Both the position numbers and the translations under genes were made by a program. 64,000 nt of DNA from Sulfuricurvum sp. (GTDB lineage: Bacteria > Campylobacterota > Campylobacteria > Campylobacterales > Sulfurimonadaceae). A model generated the notes under the pieces. That model was given only the letters and a program-made list of their open reading frames with translations. It was not told the DNA's origin and made no database searches. Each line of letters begins with the position of its first letter. Position 1 is the stretch's first letter. Shown in pieces: positions 35,579 to 44,025 of the stretch. Where the stretch lies: positions 1 to 64,000 of the forward strand of contig NZ_JALNYS010000003.1 in NCBI RefSeq assembly GCF_023229695.1, written 5' to 3'.

Positions 35579-36293
35579 AAGATCCCTTTAGCTGGTGTAA
35601 CTGTTTTTTAAGCACAATGGCTTGAAGCGGATGAAGTTTTTCAACCCCGATCCACCGTTCAAACGCTTGGAGGTAATGCTCTTTTAGGGAATCATGCAAT
35701 TTTTGTACTTGGGTACTCAGCTCGCTCAAAAGCTCTTTTGCCTCATCAAAAGTGTAACGATTCAGCGGCTTTAGCCGTCGAATCACCCCCGTTGTCAGTT
35801 TTTCGTCGCACTCTTCCCCCGCCATCGTCAAAAACTCCGATGCCAGAAAAGGGGAAGCATAGTGTTCATTCCAGATACGCCCGTTGATCATCTGATCACA
35901 GGCCTGGTCCATAAAGACGGGGGCGAACTTCAAGACCGCCAGCAGTTCGGTAAAATCGTTATCGACGAGGGCGCGAAAGAGCATCCGGCTGCGGTTGCGG
36001 ATATGGCGGCGCAGATCAGGATCGCTGATCACGGCGGGGTTCAGTCGCGTAAACCGCTCCAATGCCCCCAGACGGGAGTGGTTAAACGCCATAATCGCGA
36101 CATCGGTATTGGGATCACCCACCTGAATGGGATGAGAACCGCTGGGACGGTGAAAGGCCCACAACAGCCGTGCTTCATCGTCAGGATGATGCAAATAGGT
36201 CGCATCCCCCTGCTCCTCGAAATCCAAATCGTCTTTCAGAGTTTCGATATGCTCACGATAGGTCAAAGTAGACGACATCTCCATAGCGCTCAA
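35571..36293 (-). CDS. 240-residue protein of unknown function in the MoxR/VWA module
   Basis: Not recognised. Soluble, helical, rich in charged residues, with LTYREHIETLKDD near the N-terminus, a central LLWAFHRPSG and RFTRLNPAVISDPDLRRHIRNRSRMLFRALV, and a helical C-terminus. The start may be at M4 or M6 (36284 or 36278). It overlaps the VWA gene upstream and the wHTH gene downstream. By position it is the third partner of the MoxR/VWA pair, a role often filled by a substrate adaptor. Confidence 0.75.
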   Translation of the reverse strand: MSAMEMSSTLTYREHIETLKDDLDFEEQGDATYLHHPDDEARLLWAFHRPSGSHPIQVGDPNTDVAIMAFNHSRLGALERFTRLNPAVISDPDLRRHIRNRSRMLFRALVDNDFTELLAVLKFAPVFMDQACDQMINGRIWNEHYASPFLASEFLTMAGEECDEKLTTGVIRRLKPLNRYTFDEAKELLSELSTQVQKLHDSLKEHYLQAFERWIGVEKLHPLQAIVLKKQLHQLKGSYE

Positions 36294-37389
36294 ACCTTTT
36301 CATATTTTTTTTCTCACTCAGCAAAAAGAGTGTCTGCATCGCGGGGGCTTTTTCGACCGTGAAATAGCCGTCGCTCAAAATGACGGCAAGATTCTTCTCC
36401 CCTGCATGAGTGTTCAGATATTCCAATACGGGACCAAACTGCGTCCCGCCGTTCCCCTTAGCAAAGCTAATATCCGGTAATATCCCTTGCGCGTCGTAGC
36501 TCTTTTTCTCCTCGCTATAAACCTGCTCATCAAAAGGGATGACGCTCACCTCGAAATCGTGGCTCATGCGAACGATAGAGTCGATAATCCCTAAAAAGCG
36601 GGCAAATACATCCGATGCGATACTCATCGACCGATCCAAAAAGATAAAAAAGCTCAAACGGTTGCAATCGTAGCGATAACCGGGGAGATAAAGCCCCTGA
36701 TGAATAAAACGGCGGTTGGGGTGAGAGAAATCGGACTCTTTATCGAAAAAACTCTCCGACATATAGGAGTGCAGCAGCGTATGCAGATCGATGGAGGGTT
36801 TCGTGATCTCATCAAACATCTCCAACAAAGAGGAAGGGAGATTTCCCTGCTTCCGCGCCGCCCCCATAGCCTGAATGATCAGCGCGTCGAGTTCCTCCTC
36901 CGCGACCTGCGTGTCCCCCTCATGCTCTATGATGTCCATCTTTTGCTGAGTGGGATTATCCTCGCTTTGCTGCCCTTCCCCCTCGTCACTCTCTCGGTAG
37001 AGGGCATGGTACACCTCCTCGACACTTTTGTCGCGGAATGATTCGATCACGATCGCCTCCTCATCCGGCTCTCCGACCCGCTGAAAATCACTCAGGAGCA
37101 ATCCGATGACGATGTCGCAGCTGCGGTTCCAGGTCGCTTTATCCCGTCCGCGCATACGAAACGGGTGTTTGAGGAGGATATGCAAGAGTACATGGGCGTA
37201 GAGGTATTTGAGACGGGAATCGTCGTAGCCCAGCGTTTTGGTCTCATCAACCCGGATACTCACCCCGTCGGTTTCGAAAAGCATGTGGGGGTTGTTTTGG
37301 TATTTATGGGGGATCGAGAGGGCCAGAACGCTTAAAAACGGGTGATCAAAGAGAAACTGAACCCGTATTTTTTCGAGACGATTTTTGAT
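36253..37389 (-). CDS. VWA-domain protein of the DUF2201 type, MoxR partner
   Basis: About 378 residues. The N-terminal metallopeptidase-like region includes HPFLSVLALSIP and YLYAHVLLHILLKHPFRMRGRDKATWNRSCDIVIG. An acidic linker leads to a C-terminal VWA-like domain with FIFLDRSMSI (MIDAS-like DxSxS), GGTQFGPVLEYL and LAVILSDGYF. The first ATG is at 37284, but the frame is open upstream to 37401 and reads as the conserved DUF2201 N-terminus. That stretch has no ATG, GTG or TTG. AAGGA lies 7 bases before an ATC at 37389, so a non-canonical start is proposed. DUF2201 proteins pair with MoxR ATPases, one of which lies upstream. Confidence 0.82.
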   Translation of the reverse strand: MKNRLEKIRVQFLFDHPFLSVLALSIPHKYQNNPHMLFETDGVSIRVDETKTLGYDDSRLKYLYAHVLLHILLKHPFRMRGRDKATWNRSCDIVIGLLLSDFQRVGEPDEEAIVIESFRDKSVEEVYHALYRESDEGEGQQSEDNPTQQKMDIIEHEGDTQVAEEELDALIIQAMGAARKQGNLPSSLLEMFDEITKPSIDLHTLLHSYMSESFFDKESDFSHPNRRFIHQGLYLPGYRYDCNRLSFFIFLDRSMSIASDVFARFLGIIDSIVRMSHDFEVSVIPFDEQVYSEEKKSYDAQGILPDISFAKGNGGTQFGPVLEYLNTHAGEKNLAVILSDGYFTVEKAPAMQTLFLLSEKKNMKRFERYGDVVYFDLS

Positions 37390-37422
37390 GGGAATATCCT
37401 TGGATTACTTTATCCCTAAAAA

Positions 37423-37439
37423 ATGCAATTTTCATACTA
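37423..37439 (-). promoter_or_regulatory. Sigma-54-like promoter of the VWA module
   Basis: TAGTAT-N5-TTGCAT (AG-N10-GC) on the minus strand, almost identical to the motif before the nifQ-like gene (TAGTAC-N5-TTGCAT). Predicted start near 37412, about 20 bases before the proposed non-ATG start. Confidence 0.55.
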
Positions 37440-37640
37440 TGTGTCATAAAATACAACAATTAATTATATTTTTGGCTAAAATAAGAGCTATTCAAATCGA
37501 TGCAAAAATTAAGTGATTAGATTACAAAAAAGATTTTGGTTTTAGGGAAAGTCCGTAGGGATAATCTCAGAGAGTTTCAGCTCAAAGCTGATACAGCCAA
37601 ACATCTTGAACGGTTCGACACCCTCTGAGGAGTGGCGAAA

Positions 37641-37931
37641 TTATACAGCTGGGCAACTTAAATGAATCATAGGCATTTTAAACAAATCGTTACTTCCTAC
37701 TCCTGAAGCGAGGGTGTAGGTGACGTTAATATCATTATCCGCCGTTGCGTCATAAATGACCGTAGAGGTGGTGAAGTTACCGTCGAGTAAATCATCGGCT
37801 ACGGCAGCAGAGCTAAAGACGGGAGCAGTGGTATCAGATGTAGGCGGGGCATCATCTCCCCCACCGCATCCGATAAACAACAACACTGAGAGTATCAGGG
37901 TTGTTAGGATTTTTGCACTTTTAAAATTCAT
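37641..37931 (-). pseudogene. Truncated surface lipoprotein (N-terminal fragment)
   Basis: 96 residues with a lipoprotein signal peptide and lipobox (LLFIGC, lipidated Cys near 22), a GGGDDAPP linker, then the start of a cadherin/Ig-like repeat (DTTAPVFSSAAVADD...NDINVTYTLASGVGSNDLFK). The repeat domain stops abruptly and is followed by unrelated residues and a stop. Intact relatives are long repeat proteins, so this is probably the remnant of a gene cut by the rearrangement that split the MoxR and VWA genes. Confidence 0.6.
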
Positions 37932-37992
37932 GGAGATTCCTTTTTAGGTTTTATGTTTTTTTTCTTTGTCATTTTGCATTTGATTCAGAATC

Positions 37993-38020
37993 TAGATCCC
38001 GTGTCAAGCACGGGATGACG
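37993..38020. repeat. Short palindromic intergenic repeat
   Basis: An 8-bp stem ATCCCGTG/CACGGGAT with a TCAAG loop, ending GATGACG. Related to the left unit of the pair at 30934-31008. Confidence 0.75.
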
Positions 38021-38113
38021 AACACAAGAGGATTCAAGGTGGGGAAGTGGCGTTTAGGATGGTAGAATGAAATTCGGAATTAAAAACTAAGCAGTGTGCG
38101 GCAACACCGCGTT

Positions 38114-38147
<34 letters not shown>

Positions 38148-38353
38148 AAGAGCGCAGAGCTGGGGAAGTAGTCGTGATGCGACGAACCATACTATCCCCT
38201 CTGTTAGTTTGGATTATTATAGCAAGATGAAATTGTATTTGAAAATATTTCGTTAGATTGCGTGATTTATTTATGGGCAGTGGGTAAAAAGAAAAGCGGA
38301 TAGATTCCGTGTATGAGATACGATATTGACATGAATATGATAGAATACACCTC

Positions 38354-38653
38354 ATGAACACACAACATGAAATAGTTGAATTTTTGCAAAACAATCGTAA
38401 CCTGCTTTTGGAAAAATATCATGTTACAAAAATAGGTTTATTCGGCTCATTCGCCCGTAATGAACAAAAAGAGAACAGTGATGTTGATCTATTGATAGAA
38501 CTCGAAGAGGGAACCCAAAATATTTATGATCTAAAAGATTCTCTTAAACAATTTCTCTCCCTATCTTTTAACCGTAGCGTAGATATAGCTCGTGAAAAAT
38601 ATTTAAAATCGTATGCAAGAGAACAAATTTTAAAAGATACATTATATGTATAG
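38354..38653 (+). CDS. mntA: MntA-type minimal nucleotidyltransferase antitoxin
   Basis: 99-residue MNT-fold protein with the nucleotidyltransferase signature GSFARNE (31-37) and the metal-binding pair Asp43/Asp45 in NSDVDLLIE. In type VII systems MntA neutralises HepT by adding AMP to a tyrosine near the HepT active site. It overlaps the HepT gene by 8 bases. The pair sits in the insertion that separates the MoxR and VWA genes. Confidence 0.88.
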   Translation: MNTQHEIVEFLQNNRNLLLEKYHVTKIGLFGSFARNEQKENSDVDLLIELEEGTQNIYDLKDSLKQFLSLSFNRSVDIAREKYLKSYAREQILKDTLYV

Positions 38654-38990
38654 CAACATTGCTTTTAATCTCAATGCGCTGATTGAATCTATTGAAAAAA
38701 TAGAGTTATATTCAAAAGATTTTGAAGATGCAGATGGGTTTTATCATGACCAAAAGAGTTTTGATGCATCCATGATGCAATTTGTCGTTATAGGTGAAAT
38801 TATTGCTCGTTTGGATGAAAAATTCAAAACGGATCATGCAGAGATACCTTGGCAAAAAATAAAAGATTTTAGAAATATTATCGCGCATGATTATTTCGGT
38901 ATTGATGCGGATGAAATTTGGGATATTATTAACAATAAGCTTTTGCCACTGAAAAATGATATAAAAATATTAACAGTAAAATACACCTGA
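38646..38990 (+). CDS. hepT: HepT-type HEPN ribonuclease toxin
   Basis: 114-residue HEPN protein. The RX4HXY motif is intact: Arg76, His81 and Tyr83 in DFRNIIAHDYFGID. In this family His is needed for RNA cleavage and the Tyr is the AMPylation target of MntA. Together with the upstream gene it forms a type VII toxin-antitoxin pair. MITE-like repeat copy C begins 4 bases after its stop. Confidence 0.88.
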   Translation: MYSNIAFNLNALIESIEKIELYSKDFEDADGFYHDQKSFDASMMQFVVIGEIIARLDEKFKTDHAEIPWQKIKDFRNIIAHDYFGIDADEIWDIINNKLLPLKNDIKILTVKYT

Positions 38991-38993
38991 TAA

Positions 38994-39210
38994 CTGATGT
39001 TACGCACTTTCTGGGCAAAGCCCAGAAAATGGCAGGGACGGCCCAGCCGGTACTGCGTACATCGGCCGGGTTCCAAAGCTAAAAAAGCCAAGCAGTTGGC
39101 TTTTTTAACGCTTTTCACCCATACAACCCCCTGAAGCTACCCGCATCTTTCGGATGCGGGAGATTGCTGACCTATTTCGCACCTTTTTAAAAAGGTGCGA
39201 AATAGGTCAG
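38994..39210 (-). repeat. MITE-like intergenic repeat, copy C (long form)
   Basis: 217-bp copy, same orientation and long form as copy B. Starts CTGATGTTACGCAC. It has TTTCTGGGC/GCCCAGAAA (a perfect 9-bp stem), the AAAAAAGCCAA/TTGGCTTTTTT hairpin (39081-39106), CCCGCATC/GATGCGGG (39140-39160) and, near its right end, the 20-base palindrome GCACCTTTTTAAAAAGGTGC. It lies between convergent hepT and moxR. Confidence 0.8.
39081..39106. terminator. Bidirectional terminator-like hairpin in repeat copy C
   Basis: Same 11-bp A/T-flanked stem as in copy B, placed between the convergent hepT and moxR genes, where a two-way terminator would be useful. Confidence 0.6.
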
Positions 39211-39244
39211 CTGATAATAAACAGCCGTACAGTTCCAGTCCTCG

Positions 39245-40258
39245 TTAAAGAATATAATCCCCATACTTCTCTATCCATTCATCAAACTCACGACACTCCG
39301 CGATAGAGGCATCTTTGACGATGGCATCTTTGATCAACATCACCCCAAACTCGGTCGGCAAGATTTGGGCGAAACCGAACAGATGTTTCGAGGCTTCTGA
39401 GCCTCCGCGATACAGTTCCACCATCGCCGAAACGAGTGCATAGAGCAACGCCGGTTCACTCTTATCGATACTCGGATACTCACCAAGGTAAATCGCCTGA
39501 ACATCGGGGAGCTTTTCGTACACCTTGACGTACGATAAAAACTCAATTCCTGCACCGTATCCGATCAAACCATAGATGATCGGAGCAATTTGAGCCGTGT
39601 TATCGGAATGTTTGAGGATATTGGAGAGCATGTGATAACTGCGCGGCGTGGCAAATGCAGGATTGCTGTCATCCTCGCTCACGCTCTCAGAGGTGAGCAG
39701 ATCGGGACGAAATCCCAAAAATCCGATCACAAACGAGTGCAATCCCTCACGAATCGCGAAGAGTTTAAAATCCTCAAACCGCGCCTCGACGCTCAGATGC
39801 ACCATACGATTGGCAAGCGGTGTCGGAAGGCGGAAAACGACGCCTCGGTCACTGATACGGTTACCGGCGCAAATGATACGCCATCCTTTGGGAAGCTCAT
39901 ATTCCCCCATCTTCCGGTTTAAAACCAGCTGATAGATCGCCGCTTGCACCGAAGGGGGGGCGGAGTTGAGTTCATCCAGAAACAAAATTCCGCTGGAATC
40001 CGGATCGCGGGGGAAAAATACCGGAGCCATCCATACCGTCTGCTCATCTCGGATAGCAGGTACACCGCGCAAATCGACCGGATCCATTTGTGAGAGGCGT
40101 ACATCGGCCAATTCGAGATTGTGTTTTGCCGCAATCTCCGCGACAATGTACGATTTACCGATTCCGGGGCTTCCGTGGATAAAGACAGGGATATCGGCGG
40201 CGATGAGGGTATCGAGATGGCGGTAGAGTTCCGTAGTCGTAATCGATGGGGTCTTCAC
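39245..40258 (-). CDS. MoxR-family AAA+ ATPase
   Basis: 337 residues. Walker A GSPGIGKS, Walker B GILFLDELNSAPPSVQAAIYQLVLNRKMGEY, then CAGNRISDRGVVFRLPTPLANR with sensor-like residues. MoxR ATPases work with VWA proteins to insert cofactors or remodel metalloenzymes (for example NorQ/NorD and CbbQ/CbbO). Its ATG overlaps the nifQ-like stop (ATGA), so the two are translationally coupled. The matching VWA gene lies 1.9 kb downstream, split off by the mntA-hepT insertion. Role in nitrogenase maturation is inferred. Confidence 0.9.
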   Translation of the reverse strand: MKTPSITTTELYRHLDTLIAADIPVFIHGSPGIGKSYIVAEIAAKHNLELADVRLSQMDPVDLRGVPAIRDEQTVWMAPVFFPRDPDSSGILFLDELNSAPPSVQAAIYQLVLNRKMGEYELPKGWRIICAGNRISDRGVVFRLPTPLANRMVHLSVEARFEDFKLFAIREGLHSFVIGFLGFRPDLLTSESVSEDDSNPAFATPRSYHMLSNILKHSDNTAQIAPIIYGLIGYGAGIEFLSYVKVYEKLPDVQAIYLGEYPSIDKSEPALLYALVSAMVELYRGGSEASKHLFGFAQILPTEFGVMLIKDAIVKDASIAECREFDEWIEKYGDYIL

Positions 40259-40584
40259 GCGCTCGCCTCCGCGATCAGACAGGTAAAACAGTGTTCCTGA
40301 TCATTGCACGTCGCACAGGCGGGGGCCACTTTACCGATCGCATCGTAGAGGAATTTTTTCCACAATTTGTCTTTGGGTTTCATCTCCGCGAGGCGGGGGA
40401 AATGTTGGGACATATAGGCCCCCATCTGCGTACGGCTTTTAAACCCCAGATCCTGATACAGATGGTTCATCTCCAATGATTTAAGAGCAATATGCGGTGC
40501 AATGACATAGCGTGTTTCATCGTCAATGGCATATTTTTTGAGATAGCCTTCGATCTCATGGCGGAGTGTGTCGTGTTCACTCAT
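40255..40584 (-). CDS. NifQ-like molybdenum-donor protein, short form
   Basis: 109 residues resembling the C-terminal half of NifQ, which delivers molybdenum for FeMo-co. The LYQDLGFKSRTQMGAYMSQH and LWKKFLYDAIG segments match the NifQ pattern. The cluster motif CX4CX2CX5C is altered: Cys90, Cys93 and Cys99 fit, the first Cys is Lys85, and an extra Cys102 gives CX2CX5CX2C. The start at 40584 has AGGGGG upstream; a longer frame to 40695 reads into the flavodiiron gene. It has its own nif-type promoter and is coupled to moxR. Confidence 0.75.
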   Translation of the reverse strand: MSEHDTLRHEIEGYLKKYAIDDETRYVIAPHIALKSLEMNHLYQDLGFKSRTQMGAYMSQHFPRLAEMKPKDKLWKKFLYDAIGKVAPACATCNDQEHCFTCLIAEASA

Positions 40585-40614
40585 TCTATTCCCCCTGAAC
40601 GGTTTCAAAAGAAA

Positions 40615-40631
40615 ATGCAATTTTTGTACTA
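40615..40631 (-). promoter_or_regulatory. Sigma-54-like promoter of nifQ-like and moxR
   Basis: TAGTAC-N5-TTGCAT (AG-N10-GC) on the minus strand. The TAG is also the stop codon of the flavodiiron gene. Predicted start near 40603, about 19 bases before the ATG. Confidence 0.55.
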
Positions 40632-41858
40632 CAACTCCATCTCGATCATTTTTCCCATCGCGATCTCGGCAATCTCGCGTCCGTATGCGACACACCCTTC
40701 CAACTCTTCTTCGGTCGGGATCAGCTTGATTTTAAACGGTTTGACCGGTACTCTGAATTTCAGCCCGCGCAGCCGCTCATGGAGCATCTCGGGTGCTTCC
40801 CCGGTCCATCCGTACGATCCGAATGTCGCCCCGATTTTTCCCGCACTCTCCAGATACGCCATACAGGAGAGGAGATCCCAAGCCGGCTTCGCCGCATCGC
40901 CATTGATGGTGGGAGAACCGATCAGTATCGCATCGGACTCTTCGAGCAAATCAATCATATTGTTTTCATCCAGCGACGCAAGATCGTACATGCTCGCCCG
41001 TATCCCCTCGACCGAGTCCGCCCCCTGCATCATTTTTTCGGCCATTTTGTGGGTATTGTCGTAACTGGAGATGTAAAAAACCGACAGCATCTTCATCCCG
41101 AGTTCGTTTTTACGAAATTTCGCCTGCGAACTCCATTGAGCATATCGGTCAATGTAGCTTTGGGGATGGGTACGCAAAATCGGGCCGTGTAAAGGGGCAA
41201 TCAGGTCAATGTCAAACTTTTTATAGAGTTCAAGAGCATTCAGAACATGCTGTTTGAAGGGGCGCATGATATGGTCGTAGTAGTATTGAAACGCATACAT
41301 GAAATCGCCGACCTTATCATCAAAAAGACGCTCATCGTAGTAATGGCTCCCGAATACGTCTCCGCTGAAAAGGAGCTTCTCTTCCTGCAGATAGCTGCTC
41401 ATCGTGTCGGGCCAATGGAGAAAAGGGGTCATGATAAACTCAATCGTTTTATCTCCCAGAGAGATCCTTTTCCCCGGTGTTGCCAGTTCATAAGCGATAT
41501 CGGTTTTGACAATCCCTTTGAGCATCATCACCGCTCTCCCCGATATGATGAGTTTCGCTTCGGGGGCACGCTGCATGAGCTCGATCAACGCGCCGGAATG
41601 GTCGGGTTCGAGATGGTGCAGTACGATATAGCGGATCTCATCATAAGTACAAACCCGCTCCAGCCGTGCGAAAAAATCATTGCTGAACTCTTTTTTGACG
41701 GTATCCATGACGGCTACCCCTTCGCTTCCGCGAACGACGTAGCTGTTGTACGAACTGCCGTTGGCGGTTTTCATGATGATGTCGAAGGTGCGGATTTTTG
41801 GGTCAAACGCACCGGTAAAGTAGACACCGTTTTTTATTTCGACGATATCGGGGAGCAT
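40629..41858 (-). CDS. Flavodiiron protein (A-type flavoprotein)
   Basis: 409 residues: an N-terminal metallo-beta-lactamase-like diiron domain with ligand motif H82-x-E84-x-D86-H87 (HHLEPDHSG) and FLHWPDTMSSYL, then a C-terminal flavodoxin domain (VFYISSYDNTHKMAEKM, IGSPTINGDAAKP, GATFGSYGWTGEAPEML). It reduces O2 to water and/or NO, which would protect oxygen-sensitive nitrogenase. A weaker nif-type motif (TGAAC-N5-ATGCAT, 41890-41905) lies upstream. Its stop overlaps the nifQ-like promoter. Confidence 0.93.
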   Translation of the reverse strand: MLPDIVEIKNGVYFTGAFDPKIRTFDIIMKTANGSSYNSYVVRGSEGVAVMDTVKKEFSNDFFARLERVCTYDEIRYIVLHHLEPDHSGALIELMQRAPEAKLIISGRAVMMLKGIVKTDIAYELATPGKRISLGDKTIEFIMTPFLHWPDTMSSYLQEEKLLFSGDVFGSHYYDERLFDDKVGDFMYAFQYYYDHIMRPFKQHVLNALELYKKFDIDLIAPLHGPILRTHPQSYIDRYAQWSSQAKFRKNELGMKMLSVFYISSYDNTHKMAEKMMQGADSVEGIRASMYDLASLDENNMIDLLEESDAILIGSPTINGDAAKPAWDLLSCMAYLESAGKIGATFGSYGWTGEAPEMLHERLRGLKFRVPVKPFKIKLIPTEEELEGCVAYGREIAEIAMGKMIEMEL

Positions 41859-41920
41859 TTAGTTTCCTTCTTAAATCTTTAAGAGATTAATGCATATTAT
41901 GTTCACGATACAGTCCCCTT

Positions 41921-43687
41921 TTAGAGGACGGCACTGCTTTGGGAGAGATAGCTTCGCCATCCACCCAGTTTCGTAATCTCTTTTGCCCCTTCTACCGCAT
42001 AGCTTTCACACAAAAAGCCTTTGACTATTTTTCCATTATTTAATATCAAACTTCCCAATGCCAACGGTGAGGGGACACCGTTGAAAAACGATCCGAAGTT
42101 CTCGGAGGGGATTTCCCACAGTTCGACCTGAACCATCCCGCCCCCTTCGCTGACGTGTACGAGGCCCGGACGCGGCGGGGAAAAACTCTCCAACGCAAAA
42201 AATCGGTACAGCGCGGCGGTAGAGGTTTTTTCCACCAGCTTTGCCCCCCTTGCGGTGAGTTCATGATTCAGCGGCAATCCCGACATATGGGCGCCGCAGA
42301 CGGCTAAAACGACCGATTTGGACGCGGCAACGTCGATGAGACCGCTCTCGAATCCGGCTACCCGGTGCAGTTTTGCCCCGATGGCAATCAGTGCGTGTTC
42401 ACTCCAGGCGGGTGCCGCGAGCGTCACCCCAAAGGGGAGTCCCTCCGGGGTAAATCCCGCAGGAACGGCGCATGCGCTCAGATCGAGGAGGTTCATGAAA
42501 TTGGTGTAATACCCCAGATTCGTATTCAGTGCAAGCGGCTCCTCGCGAATCTCGTCTCTACGATAGATCGTCCCGGCCGTCGGGGTAAGGATCATATCGA
42601 CCTCTCTCAGTATCCGGTCGCTGAGACGTTTGAGCTCTGCGAGGCGGTAGAATCCCTCAAAAGCATCGACCGCGCTGGGGTTGGCCCCTGAGAGGACAAT
42701 CCCCCGGGTCACATCGAGCATCGCATCGCTGCGCGTCTGGGCAAATTCTTTGATCCCGCAATAGCGCTCGGCGATCCACGGTCCGCTGTAGAGGAGTCTG
42801 GCCGTATCCATAAAGGGGGAAAAATCGATTTCGCACTGAATCCCCCCTAAAGATTCGAGGTTTCGGACACTCTCCCAAAACAGCGATTCGTACGCCCCGT
42901 TTCCGAAAAACTCCAGCTGATCCGGACGCGGTACTCCGAAACGAAATGTCCCGCTGAAGCTCTTGACGAAAGGTTTCGAACGCGAATATGAGTCCTCCTC
43001 ATCCCGGATACTGCACAGGTCATACACACGGGCGGCATCCTCGCAGTTTTGGGCGAAGATCGCGACGCAGTCGAGACTTTTGCACGCGGGGACGACGCCT
43101 CGGATACTCAGCGCCCCCCGCGTCGGTTTCAATCCGACGATATTGCCGAAAGCGGCGGGGACACGGCCGGAGCCGGCCGTATCGGTCCCCAGCGAAAACG
43201 GGACGATCCCGGCCGTCACGGCCAGTGCGGAGCCCGAACTCGACCCGCCCGAGACGTATTCAGGGTTAAAGAGGTTGATCCCCTCTCCATAAGGGCTTCG
43301 CGTCCCTACCAAACCGGATGCGAACTGATCGAGGTTGGCCTTTCCGATCGGAATCGCCCCCGCTTCGATCAGCTGCCCGACCACAAACGCATGTTCCTCG
43401 GCAACGTAGGCGAATTCGGCGCATCCCGCCGTTGTGGTCATCCCTGCGACGTCAATGTTGTCTTTGACCGCGAACGGAACGCCGTAGAGAGGCAAAGAGG
43501 AGGGATCACACCCCTCCAGTCGACGAAAATAGGGTTCCAGAAAACTCGCATCCGCTTTGGTGATCCAGATGTTGTGAGCGTCGTACACTTCGGCGCTTTT
43601 CAGACAATTTTGTATGACGTCGCGGACCGATGCCCCATCGGTGCGATACCGGCGCAAATAATCCCCGATTGTTTTCAATTGACTCAT
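41921..43687 (-). CDS. atzF: Allophanate hydrolase
   Basis: 588-residue amidase-signature enzyme splitting allophanate into ammonia and CO2. Catalytic residues: Lys75 (FAVKDNIDV), the cis-Ser in SGGSSSGSAL (149/150) and nucleophile Ser173 (GTDTAGSGRVPA). The C-terminal domain (about 470-588, MSGLPLNHELTARGA, GPG-like and GSLILNNGKIVKGFLCE) is the allophanate hydrolase C-terminal fold. It ends the guanidine pathway in the last gene of the operon. Its start overlaps the SMR transporter gene by 4 bases. Confidence 0.94.
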   Translation of the reverse strand: MSQLKTIGDYLRRYRTDGASVRDVIQNCLKSAEVYDAHNIWITKADASFLEPYFRRLEGCDPSSLPLYGVPFAVKDNIDVAGMTTTAGCAEFAYVAEEHAFVVGQLIEAGAIPIGKANLDQFASGLVGTRSPYGEGINLFNPEYVSGGSSSGSALAVTAGIVPFSLGTDTAGSGRVPAAFGNIVGLKPTRGALSIRGVVPACKSLDCVAIFAQNCEDAARVYDLCSIRDEEDSYSRSKPFVKSFSGTFRFGVPRPDQLEFFGNGAYESLFWESVRNLESLGGIQCEIDFSPFMDTARLLYSGPWIAERYCGIKEFAQTRSDAMLDVTRGIVLSGANPSAVDAFEGFYRLAELKRLSDRILREVDMILTPTAGTIYRRDEIREEPLALNTNLGYYTNFMNLLDLSACAVPAGFTPEGLPFGVTLAAPAWSEHALIAIGAKLHRVAGFESGLIDVAASKSVVLAVCGAHMSGLPLNHELTARGAKLVEKTSTAALYRFFALESFSPPRPGLVHVSEGGGMVQVELWEIPSENFGSFFNGVPSPLALGSLILNNGKIVKGFLCESYAVEGAKEITKLGGWRSYLSQSSAVL

Positions 43688-44025
43688 CCCAAACCTCCCT
43701 GTTGTGTCCGTTCAGCAAAATGGAGTCCTACGACTCCCAGACCGATCAGCGCGATACTGGCCAGTTTGACCGGATTGGAGGATTCGCTGAAATAGGCGAT
43801 CCCGATCACGGTCACCATCACCGTCCCCGCACCCGTCCAGATCGCATAGACCGTACTCATCTCGATTTTTTTCATCACGAACGGCATCAATACAAAGGCC
43901 ATCGCGTAAAAAACAAATATCATCACCGTCGGAAAAATCTTCTGCATCCCATCCGAGAGCTTCATCGATGTCGTCCCGGCGACTTCGAGGAGAATGGCCA
44001 AAGCCAGTAAAAGCCAGCTGTTCAT
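43684..44025 (-). CDS. SMR-family guanidinium exporter (Gdx-like)
   Basis: 113 residues with four membrane helices and the SMR signature Glu in LLALAILLEVAGTTSMKLSDG. The GTTSMKLSDG segment and the operon context favour the Gdx/SugE guanidinium-export subtype over the drug-exporting EmrE subtype. Its ATG overlaps the guanidine carboxylase stop (TGATG), so translation is coupled; the allophanate hydrolase start overlaps its end. Presumed to vent excess guanidinium. Confidence 0.87.
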   Translation of the reverse strand: MNSWLLLALAILLEVAGTTSMKLSDGMQKIFPTVMIFVFYAMAFVLMPFVMKKIEMSTVYAIWTGAGTVMVTVIGIAYFSESSNPVKLASIALIGLGVVGLHFAERTQQGGLG

